A stretch of DNA of 64,000 bases from Bifidobacterium saguinibicoloris (GCF_019331725.1 NZ_JAHBBF010000010.1:41285-105284), one strand, 5' to 3'. Positions 7,318 to 17,555 are shown, counted from the stretch's first letter. A program made the numbers and translations. Notes: generated by a model from the sequence alone, not told the origin.

Positions 7318-9096
7318 ATGACTGACGGACAGGGACAGCAGCCGCAGCGGCCCGCGATGCGGCCGGAATACGGCGCCATGCGTGAGGATTTCGAAGCCAC
7401 GCAGACCATGGCGCCCCTCGGCATGGGGGAGACCGGGCCCTCGGCGCAGGTGCGCGTGCCCGGCGCGGAGGCCGGCGCCAACGGATTGGCCGGACTCGTC
7501 GGAGCCACCGACGCCGCGGGAACGACCGCGCAGGGCGGCTTCACCACCGCCGCCAAGACCACGGCCGAACCGACGTTCACCGCCTCGCCCACGGACGGGT
7601 TCACCCCGGTCGCCGGCGCGCACACCGGCATGACCGGCGGCCACACCGCGGCCAAGAGCCGCTCCCGCAAGGGCCTCATCATCACGCTCATCGTGGCGGG
7701 CGTGCTGCTCGTCGCCCTCATCGGCGCGTTCTTCGGCGCCCGCTGGTACTACGCGGACCGCGTGGCCCCCGGCGTGCGCTTCGGCTCCGTGACCGTGGCC
7801 GGACAGACCCGCGACGAGGCCAAGGCCAGCGTCAAGCAGGCCATCAAGGACACCGCCATCACCGTCAAGGACTCCACCAGCGGCCAGAAGACCACCGCCT
7901 CGCTCGAACAGCTCGGCGTGAGCATCGACGTCGACAAGACCGTCGACGCCCTCATGAACGCGAAATCGTCCTCCAACCTGCTCGAGGACGTCTCCCGCGT
8001 CAACCCGCTGAGCCATGCCGACGTCGCGCTCGCCGCCACCACCGACGACGCCGCGCTCGCCGACTACCTCTCCGAACAGCTCATCGCGGAGAACGAGCGC
8101 GCCGTGCCCGCCTCCATCGCCTACAACGCCGAAACCAAGGCGTTCGAAGCGTCCGAAGGCACCGCCGGCAAGACGCCCGACGCCACCAAGGCCGTCGCCG
8201 CCGTCAAGCAGGCCGTCGCCCAGCCGGGCGCCGCCGCCACGGTGACCATCGCCGACAAGACCGTCGACGCGCCCATCTCCCTCGAGACGGCCCAGCAGAC
8301 CGCCGACCAGGCCAACGCGCGACTCAACAACAAGATCGTCCTCACCAACGGCGACGCCAAGCAGGTCGAGCTGCCCACCGACGAGGTGGCCAAGTGGATC
8401 AAGGCCGAAAGCGAACCCGCCAAGGGCACCATCACCCTCGGCTACGACGCGGACGCCATCAGGCAGTACCTGTCCCAGCAGCTGCCCGGCCAGCTCAACC
8501 AGGAGATGGTCTCCCAGACCGACATCGTCGACAACAACGGCACCGTCATCATCGCCGCCGAGACCAAGGGCGTCAACGGCGTGACCATCAAGGACACCGA
8601 CAAGGCCGCCGACGCCGTGCTCGCCGCCCTCCAGAAGGGCGAGGGCGCCACCGTGCAGGTCGACGCCGACGTCACCAAGTTCGACACCAAGCAGAAGGTC
8701 AGCGAATGGCGTCTCGTGGTGGACAAGAGCGCGCAGAACGTCACCGTCTACCAGAACGGCAACGTGGTGAAGACCTTCAACGTGTGCACCGGCAAGGCCA
8801 GCACCCAGACCGACAACGGCACCTTCTACGTCTATCTGAAGTACAAGACGCAGACCATGCGCGGCGAGGACTACGTCACGCCGAACGTGCGCTGGGTCAC
8901 CTACTTCAACGGCGGCGAGGGCTTCCACTCCGCCCCGTGGAACTACAGCGCCATCGCCAGGGGCGACCCGGTGAACCACGGCTCCCACGGCTGCGTGAAC
9001 ATGTACGACGATGACGCCAACTGGATCTACACCAACATCCCGGACGGCGCTGTGGTGCAGGTCGTCGGCTCCCAGCCAACCAGCGCCGTGCGCTGA
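7318..9096 (+). CDS. Membrane-anchored L,D-transpeptidase
   Basis: The 592-residue protein has a disordered cytoplasmic N-terminus (1-115), one membrane helix (about 119-140), two outside repeats resembling the peptidoglycan-binding PG_binding_4 domain (about 150-470) and a C-terminal YkuD catalytic domain with the motif HGSHGCVNM (nucleophile Cys at about 559) preceded by the conserved FHSAPWNY. Such enzymes form 3-3 cross-links in peptidoglycan or attach proteins to it, and resist most beta-lactams. The gene is single; it has a TACAGT -10, a Crp-like site upstream and a terminator downstream. Start supported by a taaggaa ribosome site. Confidence 0.93.
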   Translation: MTDGQGQQPQRPAMRPEYGAMREDFEATQTMAPLGMGETGPSAQVRVPGAEAGANGLAGLVGATDAAGTTAQGGFTTAAKTTAEPTFTASPTDGFTPVAGAHTGMTGGHTAAKSRSRKGLIITLIVAGVLLVALIGAFFGARWYYADRVAPGVRFGSVTVAGQTRDEAKASVKQAIKDTAITVKDSTSGQKTTASLEQLGVSIDVDKTVDALMNAKSSSNLLEDVSRVNPLSHADVALAATTDDAALADYLSEQLIAENERAVPASIAYNAETKAFEASEGTAGKTPDATKAVAAVKQAVAQPGAAATVTIADKTVDAPISLETAQQTADQANARLNNKIVLTNGDAKQVELPTDEVAKWIKAESEPAKGTITLGYDADAIRQYLSQQLPGQLNQEMVSQTDIVDNNGTVIIAAETKGVNGVTIKDTDKAADAVLAALQKGEGATVQVDADVTKFDTKQKVSEWRLVVDKSAQNVTVYQNGNVVKTFNVCTGKASTQTDNGTFYVYLKYKTQTMRGEDYVTPNVRWVTYFNGGEGFHSAPWNYSAIARGDPVNHGSHGCVNMYDDDANWIYTNIPDGAVVQVVGSQPTSAVR

Positions 9097-9142
9097 CGTC
9101 CGTTCCGTCACCGCCTGCGAGGCTTGCGCCTCCGTCCGATTC

Positions 9143-9175
9143 AGGCCCCCGACGCATCCGACGCGTCGGGGGCCT
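9143..9175 (+). terminator. Terminator of the L,D-transpeptidase gene
   Basis: Thirteen-base-pair stem (9143-9155 with 9163-9175) with a seven-base loop, 46 bases after the stop. Confidence 0.75.
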
Positions 9176-9253
9176 CGTCGTGCCGTAGGGCGCGGGCATG
9201 ACCGCCGCGCCCGATTCATCCCGTGGGCGGAGGGCGTGTCCGGCGAGGGTTGG

Positions 9254-9266
9254 TACTCTTGGTGCC
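9254..9266 (+). promoter_or_regulatory. Leaderless promoter of gcvH
   Basis: TACTCT (9254-9259) lies seven bases before the gcvH ATG at 9267 and no ribosome site fits between. Confidence 0.5.
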
Positions 9267-9671
9267 ATGAGTGATGAATTCGATGACAAGCCGCTGAACC
9301 TCGACGTGCCCGAACACCTCGAATACTCGCAGGACCACGTCTGGGTGGACACCACGCTCGACCCGGCCGTGCTGGGCATCACCGACTACGCCGCGGAGAA
9401 GCTCGGCGAACTCGTCTACGTGGACCTCCCCGAGCCCGGCACCCGCGTGGAGGCGGGCGACGAAGTGCTCGAACTGGAATCCTCCAAGGCCGTGGAGCCG
9501 CTGATCGCCCCCGTGGCCGGCACCATCCGCTACGTGAACCAAGCGGTCGCCGACGATCCGAGCGTCGTGAACTCCGACCCCTACGGCGAAGGCTGGATCC
9601 TCAAGATCGAGCTCGACGACGATGAGCCCGACCTGCTGAGCGCCGAGGAATACGCGAAGGTCGTCCGATGA
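9267..9671 (+). CDS. gcvH: Glycine cleavage system H protein
   Basis: The 134-residue protein has the H-protein layout: HVWVDTT...GITDYAAEKLGELVYVDLPEPG and the lipoyl site LELESSKAVE with the modified lysine at residue 74. It shuttles the aminomethyl group on a lipoyl arm in the glycine cleavage system. No gcvT, gcvP or lpd lies in this window, and bifidobacteria are generally thought to lack 2-oxoacid dehydrogenases, so this may be an orphan lipoyl carrier. A lipoate ligase gene that could modify it lies 5.5 kb downstream. Start at 9267 follows the -10 box directly; its stop overlaps the next start (ATGA). Confidence 0.92.
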   Translation: MSDEFDDKPLNLDVPEHLEYSQDHVWVDTTLDPAVLGITDYAAEKLGELVYVDLPEPGTRVEAGDEVLELESSKAVEPLIAPVAGTIRYVNQAVADDPSVVNSDPYGEGWILKIELDDDEPDLLSAEEYAKVVR

Positions 9672-10912
9672 CCGACCGCAGGGAACCGGACGACGCCGCG
9701 GTGCGCGGCCCCGACGCCACGGCCGGCGCGGCGGACGACATGCCCACCGTGCCGATTCCGGCGCGCCACGCCGTCACCACGTTCGACGCGGCCTCCCGTC
9801 GCGAACGCTTCGAGGTGCAGCCGCCCCTCGAGCGTCTCATGCGACGCGTGGTGACGCGCACGTTCAACACGTGGGTGCGCCTCGCCACGCGCGGCGCCAG
9901 GAAACTCGACTGGTTCCCCCGCGTCGACCCCTACGTGGGGTACGGCACCAACGACTACTCCCGTCTCATCTGCCGCACCGTCTACGCGCCCGAGCACAGC
10001 ATGTACGGCGCGGCCATGCGTGGCATCCGCGGCATGCTCGCCATCCCCTCGCCCCACACGCAGGTGAAGATCCGCATCGACGGCGTGCCGCTGGAGACCG
10101 TCCAAGTGGGCGCCTCCGAACGGTACGACGCCGTGGACGCGCATCCGGACATGGACAGCGAATACGCGATCTCCGACACCTCCGGCTACCTCGACCTCGT
10201 GGCCGAACACCGGCTCGAATCCGGCGTGCACAACGTGTCCTACCGGGTGAACGGACGCAAGCCGGTGCGCGCGAAGCTGTTCACCATCCCCAAGGACGCG
10301 AAGGTCGGCGTCATCTCCGACGTGGACGACACCATCATGATCACCCAGGCGCCCGTCCTGTGGAAGGCCGCATGGAACCTGCTGTTCCTCAACCCGGACA
10401 AGAAGGCGTCCGTGCCCGGCATGAGCGTGCTGTTCACCAAGCTCGCCGACCTGTACCCGGACGCGCCGTTCTTCTACCTGTCCACCTCGCCGTGGAACGT
10501 CGAAGGCTCCATCCGCCACTTCATCGAGAACCACGGATTCCCCGAAGGGCCGCTGCTCCTGCGCGACCTCGACCCGCGACCGAAGACGTTCATCCCCTCC
10601 GGCCCGCAGCACAAGCTCGAGTTCGCCGAACAGCTCATGGCCGACTTCCCGGACATGAAGTTCATCCTGGTGGGCGACGACGGCCAACGCGACCCCACCA
10701 CGTACGCCACGATCGCCCGGCGGTACCCGGGACGCGTGCTCGCCATCGCCATCCGCCAGCTCACCCCGCGCGAGGCGGGCCCGCTCGGCATGCCCTCCGG
10801 CGTGACGCCCACGCAGCCCACGCCCGTGACCGACGTGCCGGTATTCACCGGGCCCACCGGCGCGAACCTCATGAAGACGATGCTCCCGTACCTCAAGGCG
10901 CACCGCGGATAG
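9668..10912 (+). CDS. App1-like (DUF2183) phosphatase
   Basis: The 414-residue protein matches the DUF2183 family, whose founding member App1 is a yeast phosphatidate phosphatase. The HAD-type motif SDVDDT (Asp218 and Asp220 in D-x-D-x-T) is present, followed by YLSTSPWN, a conserved Lys in PQHKLEF and the acidic GDDGQRDP motif IV. N-terminal 200 residues form a beta-rich domain. Probable activity is phosphatase on a lipid phosphate or similar compound; the substrate in actinobacteria is not established. It overlaps gcvH by four bases and so is co-translated with it, a pairing with no obvious biochemical reason. Confidence 0.85.
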   Translation: MTDRREPDDAAVRGPDATAGAADDMPTVPIPARHAVTTFDAASRRERFEVQPPLERLMRRVVTRTFNTWVRLATRGARKLDWFPRVDPYVGYGTNDYSRLICRTVYAPEHSMYGAAMRGIRGMLAIPSPHTQVKIRIDGVPLETVQVGASERYDAVDAHPDMDSEYAISDTSGYLDLVAEHRLESGVHNVSYRVNGRKPVRAKLFTIPKDAKVGVISDVDDTIMITQAPVLWKAAWNLLFLNPDKKASVPGMSVLFTKLADLYPDAPFFYLSTSPWNVEGSIRHFIENHGFPEGPLLLRDLDPRPKTFIPSGPQHKLEFAEQLMADFPDMKFILVGDDGQRDPTTYATIARRYPGRVLAIAIRQLTPREAGPLGMPSGVTPTQPTPVTDVPVFTGPTGANLMKTMLPYLKAHRG

Positions 10913-11044
10913 CGGGGCTGATGGCCACGCCGCCCGGAACGGCGGTCGTGACCCGTTCCGGCGTGTGCCGGCCTGTTCCGGCGCGTCGCGGCTCCATGCG
11001 GTACCGCGGTGTACCCCAAGGTGCGCAAACGATTGCGGTCGGCT

Positions 11045-11057
11045 TATAATCGCCGTT
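11045..11057 (+). promoter_or_regulatory. Leaderless promoter of the S9 peptidase gene
   Basis: A perfect TATAAT (11045-11050) ends seven bases before the ATG at 11058, and no ribosome site lies between. Confidence 0.65.
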
Positions 11058-13784
11058 ATGACTGATGAGAAGAGCATGACGGGCAACGGCGCCGACGCCA
11101 TCGGGACGGCCGGATCGAACGGAACCGGCGAAACCAACGGGACGACCGGAACCAACGAGACCAACGAAACCGGAGGAACGCCCGCATCGGACGGCATCAC
11201 GCACATGCCGCAGGCGGTGCGCGAACTCGCCGAAGCCGCCCGCGAAACGGCCGAACGCCACGAACAGACGCAACGGGAAAGCGACGACGTCGACCTGACC
11301 CTGCCGCCGCTGGTGCCGCAGGCCCTGCGCGAACCCACGCGGCGCGAACACCACGGCGACGTGTTCATGGACCCCTACGAATGGCTGCGCGACAAGGACT
11401 CGCCGCGCGTACGCGCCTACATCGACGCGCAGAACGAACTGTGCGCATCGCGCAACGCGCACCTCGAACACCTGCGCGACACCCTGTTCGACGAACTCAA
11501 GGCACACGTCCAGGAGACCGACATGTCCGTGCCCGTGCGCATGGACGACTACTGGTACTTCGCGCGCACGCGGGAAGGACGCCAATACGCGGTGCAATGC
11601 CGCGTGCCCGTGCGCGGCGCCGACGACTGGGATCCGCCGAAGGTCGACCCGGCCGCCGAACCCGGCTCCCTGCCCGGCGAACAAGTGGTGTTCGACATGA
11701 ACAAGGAGGCGGAGGGCCACGACTTCTTCCGTCTCGGCGGCATGGACCTGAGCCGCGACGGCCGATGGATGCTGTACGGCGTCGACACCGACGGCGACGA
11801 ACGCTACGACTACCGGATCCGCGACCTGGACGCGATGACACGGGCCGGCGGCGACGGCCAGCAGGCCGGTCCGCTCGTGTCCGACGCGTCCGCCGACCTG
11901 CCGGAACGCTTCGACGGCGTCGGCTCCGCATGCCTCACCCCCGACGGACGCTACGTGTTCTGGGTGGAGGTCGACGACGCTTGGCGTCCCTGCGCCGTCT
12001 GGCGGCACAAGGTCGGCACGCCCGTCGAGGACGACGCGTGCGTGTACCGGGAGGCCGACGAACGCTTCTGGCTGGGCGTGGGCCTCAGCTTCGATGAACG
12101 CAACATCGTCATCGGCACCGGATCCAAGACCACCACCGAAGTGCTCATGCTGTCCGCCGACGACCCCGAAGGCGAATTCCGCGCGTTCATCCCCCGCAAG
12201 GATGGCGTCGAATACGACGTGAGCTTCGCACGCTTCGAACAGGCCGGACCCGACGGCGAGGACATCCCGCTCGCCGTCGTCTACCACAACGCGAACAACC
12301 CGAACTTCGAGATCGACGTCATCGACATGCGCGACCACGAACCGCCGTTCCGCCTCGGCGAAGGCGTCTGCGTGGCCGAAGGATCCCCATACGGCTGCGA
12401 ACGCGGCGGCGCGTCGGACGAACCCATCACCAAGCCGTACGAGAACCCGCGCAACCCTGCGCTGCTGCAGGGCCTGCGCGGACTCGGCATCGAAGGCATC
12501 TCCATCCACCGGCACTTCGTCTCCCTCGCCTACCGGGCCGACGGCCTGCCGCACCTAGCCATGATGCCGAAGGCCGAGGCCGCCGAGGACTTCCTCGCCG
12601 GACGGCCCTGGCGGTTCACCGAACTGCTGCCGCCCGCGCTGGACGGCGACTGGGACACGACGGCGGCGGACGGAACGGCCGAATCGGACGGCGTCGGTGC
12701 GTTGGACGGGGCATCGGACGACGAAAGCGAACACGTCGGACAGGACGGCGCGGAACGCGAGACGGAACGCAACGAGGAACGCCTTCCCGGCGAAACCCGC
12801 AGGCTCTACACCATCGGCACCGCAGGCAACCCCTCCTACGAGGCGCCGCGCATGCGCTACTCGTTCACCAGCTACACGCGGCCGGGCGAACTGCACGACG
12901 TGGACCCCGCCACCGGCGAGGACCGTCTCCTCAAACGCGGCACCGTGCTCGGCGGCTTCGACCCACGCCGCTACCGGGAACGCCGCGTCTGGATCCAGGC
13001 GCGCGACGGCGAACACGTCCCCGTCTCCCTCGTCTGGCGCGACGGCACCGACCTCCACGACGCGCCCATGTTCATCACCGGATACGGCGCCTACGAGATC
13101 TCCTCCGACCCCGCCTTCTCCGTGGCACGCCTCAGCCTGCTCGACCGCGGCGTGCTCTACGCCGTGCCCCACATCCGCGGCGGAGGCGAACTCGGCCGCG
13201 CCTGGTACGAACAGGGCCGGCGCCTCAACAAGAAGCACACGTTCGAGGACTTCGTCGACGCCACACGCGCCCTCCAGGAGGCGCACCTCGCCGATCCGGC
13301 CCGCACCGTGGCCGACGGCGGATCCGCCGGCGGCCTGCTCATGGGCGCCGTGGCGAACATCGCGCCCGAACTGTATGCGGGCATCGAGGCGGACGTGCCG
13401 TTCGTGGACGCGCTCACCTCCATCCTCGACCCGTCCCTGCCGCTCACCGTCACCGAATGGGACGAATGGGGCGACCCGCTCCACGACGCCGACGTCTACC
13501 GGTACATGAAGTCGTACACGCCGTACGAGAACCTGCCCGCGGCCGGCAGCGCGGCGGGCAAGGCGTTCCCGCGCATCCTCATCACCACGTCGATGAACGA
13601 CACGCGCGTGCTCGTCGTCGAACCGCTCAAATGGCTCGCCGCCATGCAGGAACGCGGCTTCGACGCCATCGCCAAGATCGAGGTGGAGGCCGGGCACGGC
13701 GGCACCTCCGGACGGTACAAGCAGTGGCGCGAAGTGTCCTACGAGAACGCGTGGTGTCTCGACGTCATGGGCATCGAGGAGTAG
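11058..13784 (+). CDS. ptrB: Prolyl oligopeptidase family S9 peptidase (oligopeptidase B-like)
   Basis: The 908-residue protein has a beta-propeller region followed by the S9 catalytic domain. The triad is visible: Ser756 in GGSAGG, Asp848 in SMNDTRV and His880 in EAGHGGTSG. The segment [13 protein letters not shown] and [18 protein letters not shown] are typical of oligopeptidase B, which cleaves short peptides after basic residues in the cytoplasm. It is longer than the usual ~700 residues: there is a Thr/Gly/Asn-rich N-terminal extension (about 1-50) and an acidic low-complexity insert (about 535-575) between propeller blades. The start is fixed by the TATAAT seven bases upstream. Confidence 0.9.
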   Translation: MTDEKSMTGNGADAIGTAGSNGTGETNGTTGTNETNETGGTPASDGITHMPQAVRELAEAARETAERHEQTQRESDDVDLTLPPLVPQALREPTRREHHGDVFMDPYEWLRDKDSPRVRAYIDAQNELCASRNAHLEHLRDTLFDELKAHVQETDMSVPVRMDDYWYFARTREGRQYAVQCRVPVRGADDWDPPKVDPAAEPGSLPGEQVVFDMNKEAEGHDFFRLGGMDLSRDGRWMLYGVDTDGDERYDYRIRDLDAMTRAGGDGQQAGPLVSDASADLPERFDGVGSACLTPDGRYVFWVEVDDAWRPCAVWRHKVGTPVEDDACVYREADERFWLGVGLSFDERNIVIGTGSKTTTEVLMLSADDPEGEFRAFIPRKDGVEYDVSFARFEQAGPDGEDIPLAVVYHNANNPNFEIDVIDMRDHEPPFRLGEGVCVAEGSPYGCERGGASDEPITKPYENPRNPALLQGLRGLGIEGISIHRHFVSLAYRADGLPHLAMMPKAEAAEDFLAGRPWRFTELLPPALDGDWDTTAADGTAESDGVGALDGASDDESEHVGQDGAERETERNEERLPGETRRLYTIGTAGNPSYEAPRMRYSFTSYTRPGELHDVDPATGEDRLLKRGTVLGGFDPRRYRERRVWIQARDGEHVPVSLVWRDGTDLHDAPMFITGYGAYEISSDPAFSVARLSLLDRGVLYAVPHIRGGGELGRAWYEQGRRLNKKHTFEDFVDATRALQEAHLADPARTVADGGSAGGLLMGAVANIAPELYAGIEADVPFVDALTSILDPSLPLTVTEWDEWGDPLHDADVYRYMKSYTPYENLPAAGSAAGKAFPRILITTSMNDTRVLVVEPLKWLAAMQERGFDAIAKIEVEAGHGGTSGRYKQWREVSYENAWCLDVMGIEE

Positions 13785-13919
13785 TCGGCCGAGGGGGCGT
13801 GCGGGCGTGCGGCAGCGGGTGTTCCGGCCGGCGCTCGCAGGCGTACGAGGTGTGGCACGACGCGTCTCACGGCGCGTTCAGCTTATGGACATCGTCCATG
13901 GGTGCGAAGGGCGCGCGGG

Positions 13920-13933
13920 TAACGTGTCGTGCC
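13920..13933 (+). promoter_or_regulatory. Leaderless promoter of leuB
   Basis: TAACGT (13920-13925) lies eight bases before the leuB ATG at 13934; no ribosome site fits between. Confidence 0.45.
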
Positions 13934-14977
13934 ATGACTGATAACGCAACGAAGAAGTACAAGATCGCCGTCATCCCCGGCGACGGCATCGGCAAGGAAG
14001 TGACCCCCTGGGCGCAGAAGGCCCTCGAAAAGGCCGCCGAAGGCGTGGCCGAATTCGAATACGAGCACTTCGACCTCGGCGCGGAACGCTACCTGCGCGA
14101 CGGTGCCATCCTGCCCGAAGAGGAAGAGGAACGCATCAAGGCCAACGACGCCATCCTGCTCGGCGCCGTCGGCGATCCGCGCATCAAGGCCGGCATCCTC
14201 GAACGCGGCCTGCTCCTGAAGCTCCGCTTCGACCTCGACCAGTTCGTCAACCTGCGCCCGTCCAAGCTGTACAAGGGCGTCACCTCGCCGCTCGCCAACC
14301 CCGGCGACATCGACTTCGTGGTGGTGCGCGAAGGCACCGAAGGCCTCTACTGCGGCGCCGGCGGCGCGGTCCGCCGCGGCACCCCCAACGAGGTCGCCAC
14401 CGAAGTGTCCATCAACACCGCGTACGGCGTGGAACGCGTGGTGCGCTACGCGTTCAAGCTCGCCATGAAGCGCCGCAAGCACGTCACGCTCGTCCACAAG
14501 AAGAACGTGCTCGTCAACGCCGGCGACATGTGGCAGCGCATCGTCGACAAGGTCGGCGAGGAGTACCCCGAGGTCTCGCACGACTACCTCCACATCGACG
14601 CCACCACCATCTTCCTCGTGTCCGACCCGTCCCGCTTCGACGTGATTCTCACCGACAACCTCTTCGGCGACATCATCACCGACGAGGCCGGCGCCGTGGT
14701 GGGCGGCGTGGGCTACTCCGCGTCCGGCTGCATCAACGCCACCGACGAATACCCGTCCATGTTCGAGCCGATTCACGGCTCCGCGCCGGATATCGCCGGC
14801 CAGAACAAGGCCAACCCCACCGCCGCGATCCTCTCCGCCGCCATGCTGCTCGAGCACCTCGGCTTCGACGAGGCCGCCAAGCGCATCCATGCCGCGGTCG
14901 AAGCGGACATCGAGGAGCTCGGCTCCACCGTCCGCACCACCGACCAGGTGGGTCAGGACATCCTCGACCGCATGTGA
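13934..14977 (+). CDS. leuB: 3-Isopropylmalate dehydrogenase
   Basis: The 347-residue protein begins with the nucleotide-site motif [13 protein letters not shown] and holds the substrate-binding arginines ([19 protein letters not shown]), the EGTEGLY loop, the [12 protein letters not shown] stretch and the metal-binding aspartates of [14 protein letters not shown], ending with [12 protein letters not shown]. It oxidatively decarboxylates 3-isopropylmalate in leucine synthesis using NAD. Other leu genes are not in the window. Isocitrate or tartrate dehydrogenase are the alternatives; length and the EGTEGLY motif favour LeuB. Confidence 0.9.
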   Translation: MTDNATKKYKIAVIPGDGIGKEVTPWAQKALEKAAEGVAEFEYEHFDLGAERYLRDGAILPEEEEERIKANDAILLGAVGDPRIKAGILERGLLLKLRFDLDQFVNLRPSKLYKGVTSPLANPGDIDFVVVREGTEGLYCGAGGAVRRGTPNEVATEVSINTAYGVERVVRYAFKLAMKRRKHVTLVHKKNVLVNAGDMWQRIVDKVGEEYPEVSHDYLHIDATTIFLVSDPSRFDVILTDNLFGDIITDEAGAVVGGVGYSASGCINATDEYPSMFEPIHGSAPDIAGQNKANPTAAILSAAMLLEHLGFDEAAKRIHAAVEADIEELGSTVRTTDQVGQDILDRM

Positions 14978-15047
14978 TTCGGCTCGTGTGATGCGGCCGG
15001 GCCGGGCTTGTTCGGCCGGTCTCGGTCGGTTCGGCCGGTCCGGCTTC

Positions 15048-15086
15048 CGAGACGCCTCGTCATCCTCGTGATGGCGAGGCGTCTCG
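15048..15086 (+). terminator. Terminator of leuB
   Basis: Twelve-base-pair stem (15048-15059 with 15075-15086); the 15-base loop can pair further. 70 bases after the stop. Confidence 0.75.
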
Positions 15087-15184
15087 CGTATCTGCGACCG
15101 GTTTGTTTCGCTAATGGGGGTATCTGCGAAGCAGTCTGGTGGGACCGTGACGGCTTGTTTCGCTGAGGGCGCGGAGGCGGTTGT

Positions 15185-15196
15185 TATGGTGACGGT
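15185..15196 (+). promoter_or_regulatory. Leaderless promoter of the lipoate ligase gene
   Basis: TATGGT (15185-15190) lies six bases before the ATG at 15197. Confidence 0.5.
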
Positions 15197-16426
15197 ATGA
15201 CTGTGGATATGACTGCGGATACGACCATGGATGTGCCCATGAACGAGGCGCGCGGGGAATACGAGGTGCGCGGGGAGTATAAGGTGCCCGGCGGCAAGCT
15301 GGTCGCGGTGACCGTCCGCTTCGACGGTGGGGGAGCGGTGACGTCGTGCCGTCTCGACGGCGACTTCTTCGTGGAGGCGACGTCCGACGCCGCTGCGGAC
15401 GCGATGATGCGCGACGTCGAACGCGCGTTGGCGTCCGGCGGCTCGGTGGAGGCCGCCATCGCTCGCCATCCGGACGCGACGTTCGTCGGCGCGGACGCAC
15501 AGGCGATACGGGAGGCCTTCTCCCGTGCGACGGACCGACGTCGCAGCGGACGACGCGAGACGACGACCGAAGCCGACGGGACGTCGGAAGCCTGCGCCTC
15601 GGCGGAAGGGCGTACCGCCGTCGGCGACGCGGAGGACGCGGACTTCGCCGCGCGGTGGGCGCGGCTGTGGCCGCAGCTGGCGGTTGTGCACGACGTGCCG
15701 CGGTCGCCCGCGGAACAGATGCGCGTCGACGAGGCATGGGCGCGCGACGTCGCCGCCGGACGACGTCCCCCCACCCTGCGCGTATGGGAATGGGCCGGAC
15801 CGTGCGTCGTCGTCGGACGGTTCCAATCCGTTCCGGACGAAGTGCACGAGGACGTGGCCCGCGCGGAAGGATTCGACGTGGTGCGTCGCTGCACGGGCGG
15901 CGGCGCCATGTTCATCGAACCGGACAACACCATCACCTATTCGCTGTATGCGCCGCTGTGGTTCGTGGACGGCATCGACGTGGCCGCCTCCTACCGGCTG
16001 TGCGACCGGTGGCTGGTCGGCGCCCTGCGCGGGCTGGGACTGGACGTGCGGTTCGCCGGACTCAACGACATCGCCTCGCAGTACGGCAAGATCGGCGGGG
16101 CAGCGCAGCGCAGGTTCCCGGCTCCCCCGGCCGCCGCGCCTCCGATCGCCGTGCCCGCGGCCGCCGCGCTCGCGGAACCGGAGACGTCCGACGATGCCGT
16201 AGGGCGGCGCGGACCCGGGGCGGTGCTGCACCACGTGACCATGGCGTACGACATCGACGCCGTCAGGATGGCGCGGGTGCTGAACACCAGCCGCGAGAAG
16301 ATGAGCGACAAGGCGGTCAGGTCGGCCGTCAAACGCGTCGACCCGCTCAGAAGCCAGACCGGCATGGGGCGGGACGAGGTGATCGGGCATCTGCTGGCAT
16401 ATGCGCGGGAGCGGGTTCTCGGCTAG
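15197..16426 (+). CDS. lplA: Lipoate-protein ligase with N-terminal accessory domain
   Basis: The 409-residue protein carries the lipoate-ligase core: RRCTGGGAMF, the catalytic Lys298 in YGKIGGAAQRR and the following LHHVTMAYDID. It activates lipoate with ATP and transfers it to carrier lysines such as GcvH Lys74. Two things are odd. First, residues about 25-120 (GKLVAVTVRF...CRLDGDFFVEA) look like the small accessory domain that in E. coli LplA lies at the C-terminus, so the domain order is swapped. Second, an Ala/Pro-rich insert of about 35 residues separates AQRR from LHH. A Ser/Arg-rich linker joins the domains. Start follows a TATGGT -10 box. GcvH is 5.5 kb upstream. Confidence 0.88.
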   Translation: MTVDMTADTTMDVPMNEARGEYEVRGEYKVPGGKLVAVTVRFDGGGAVTSCRLDGDFFVEATSDAAADAMMRDVERALASGGSVEAAIARHPDATFVGADAQAIREAFSRATDRRRSGRRETTTEADGTSEACASAEGRTAVGDAEDADFAARWARLWPQLAVVHDVPRSPAEQMRVDEAWARDVAAGRRPPTLRVWEWAGPCVVVGRFQSVPDEVHEDVARAEGFDVVRRCTGGGAMFIEPDNTITYSLYAPLWFVDGIDVAASYRLCDRWLVGALRGLGLDVRFAGLNDIASQYGKIGGAAQRRFPAPPAAAPPIAVPAAAALAEPETSDDAVGRRGPGAVLHHVTMAYDIDAVRMARVLNTSREKMSDKAVRSAVKRVDPLRSQTGMGRDEVIGHLLAYARERVLG

Positions 16427-16454
16427 AAGGACGGGAGTGGCCTGACGAAACGCG

Positions 16455-16479
16455 TCCGTACGATTGCCGACCGTACGGA
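16455..16479 (+). terminator. Inverted repeat after the lipoate ligase gene
   Basis: Eight-base arms (16455-16462 with 16472-16479) around a nine-base centre, 28 bases after the stop. Could be a terminator without T-run or an operator for the Crp-family gene. Confidence 0.45.
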
Positions 16480-16620
16480 TACACCGTCGTCGCCGGTCCC
16501 GTCGTCCCTGTTCCCGAGGTCGTGCGTCTGTGGAAAACGGACGATGCGCGGCGCTGCGCGGCGGAGCGCGGTGATGCGTCGGGCTCCCGGACGATGCATG
16601 ACGGGCCGATGACGGTGCGG

Positions 16621-16626
16621 TACAAT
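16621..16626 (+). promoter_or_regulatory. -10 box of the Crp-family gene
   Basis: TACAAT, placing the start near 16633 and a leader of about 40 bases. Confidence 0.5.
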
Positions 16627-16673
16627 GATGCGGAAACCGGCCGGCGAATCCGATGAGGGAATGGTGATGCGAG

Positions 16674-17390
16674 GTGGCGCTCAAGCCCAATGCGATGCCT
16701 GAACAGGAGAACGTCCTGCTGCATACGGCACTGTTCAAACAGGTGTCGCCTGAACAGGCGGAGGAGCTCATTCCGCATCTCAACCAGGCCGTGTACGACA
16801 AGGGCGAGGCCATCTTCGAACAGGGCGGCACCGACCACCGCATGTACCTGCTGGAACGTGGCAGGGTCAAGCTCATCCGCGAATCCGCCGACAGGCGCGT
16901 GCAGCTGCTGTCCATCCACGCCCCCGGCGAGGTGCTCGGCGAGATTCCGGTCTTCGATCCCCACGGCGGCCCGCGCACCGCGTCCGCGCTGGCCATGAAC
17001 CATGGCACGCGCGTGGTGTGGCTCGAGCACGACGCGCTGTTCCATTGGCTCGACCAGCATCCGCGCGTGGCCATCGACATGCTCCAGGTCATGGCCGGAC
17101 GCATGCGCGCCAACAACGAGTACATCTCTGACCTCGTGTTCATGGACGTGCCGGCGCGTCTCGCCAAGACCCTGCTCAACCTCGCCTCGCGGTTCGGTGA
17201 ACCGGTGGAGGCCGGGCTCAAGGTGCCGCACGACCTCACTCAGGAGGAGATGGCGCAGCTGGTGGGCTCCAGCCGCGAGACCGTGAACAAGGCGCTCATG
17301 GACTTCGCCAACCGCGGATGGATCGCGCGCGAGGGACGCTCCATCATCATCTACCAGCCCGGCATGCTCATCCGCCGTTCGCGCAGGTAG
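16674..17390 (+). CDS. Crp/Fnr-family transcriptional regulator
   Basis: The 238-residue protein (GTG start; an ATG seven codons later at 16695 is also possible) has a cyclic-nucleotide-binding fold (about 20-130: YDKGEAIFEQGGTDHRMYLLERGRVKLI, PGEVLGEIPVFD, GGPRTASALAM) and a C-terminal winged helix with LTQEEMAQLVGSSRETVNKAL. The phosphate-binding segment GEIPVFDPHGGPRTA is close to, but not identical with, the cAMP cassette of Crp/GlxR (GELSLFDPGPRTA type), so cyclic-nucleotide binding is plausible but unproven. Likely targets carry TGTGA-type palindromes; two candidates lie at 1102 and 7157 in this window. Confidence 0.88.
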   Translation: MALKPNAMPEQENVLLHTALFKQVSPEQAEELIPHLNQAVYDKGEAIFEQGGTDHRMYLLERGRVKLIRESADRRVQLLSIHAPGEVLGEIPVFDPHGGPRTASALAMNHGTRVVWLEHDALFHWLDQHPRVAIDMLQVMAGRMRANNEYISDLVFMDVPARLAKTLLNLASRFGEPVEAGLKVPHDLTQEEMAQLVGSSRETVNKALMDFANRGWIAREGRSIIIYQPGMLIRRSRR

Positions 17391-17555
17391 ACGCCCGCGG
17401 CCGCTCGCTCCCGCCGCCGCCCGTTTCCACGGCCTGCACGGAGCCGCGTCCAGCGGACGTGGAGGTTCCTTGGAGCGGCCTCGCCGCCCGTATGCAGCGG
17501 GAGCCGTGGTGAGTGGGGTTACTGTGAATGATTGTGGTGTGCGGCGCAAGGGCGC

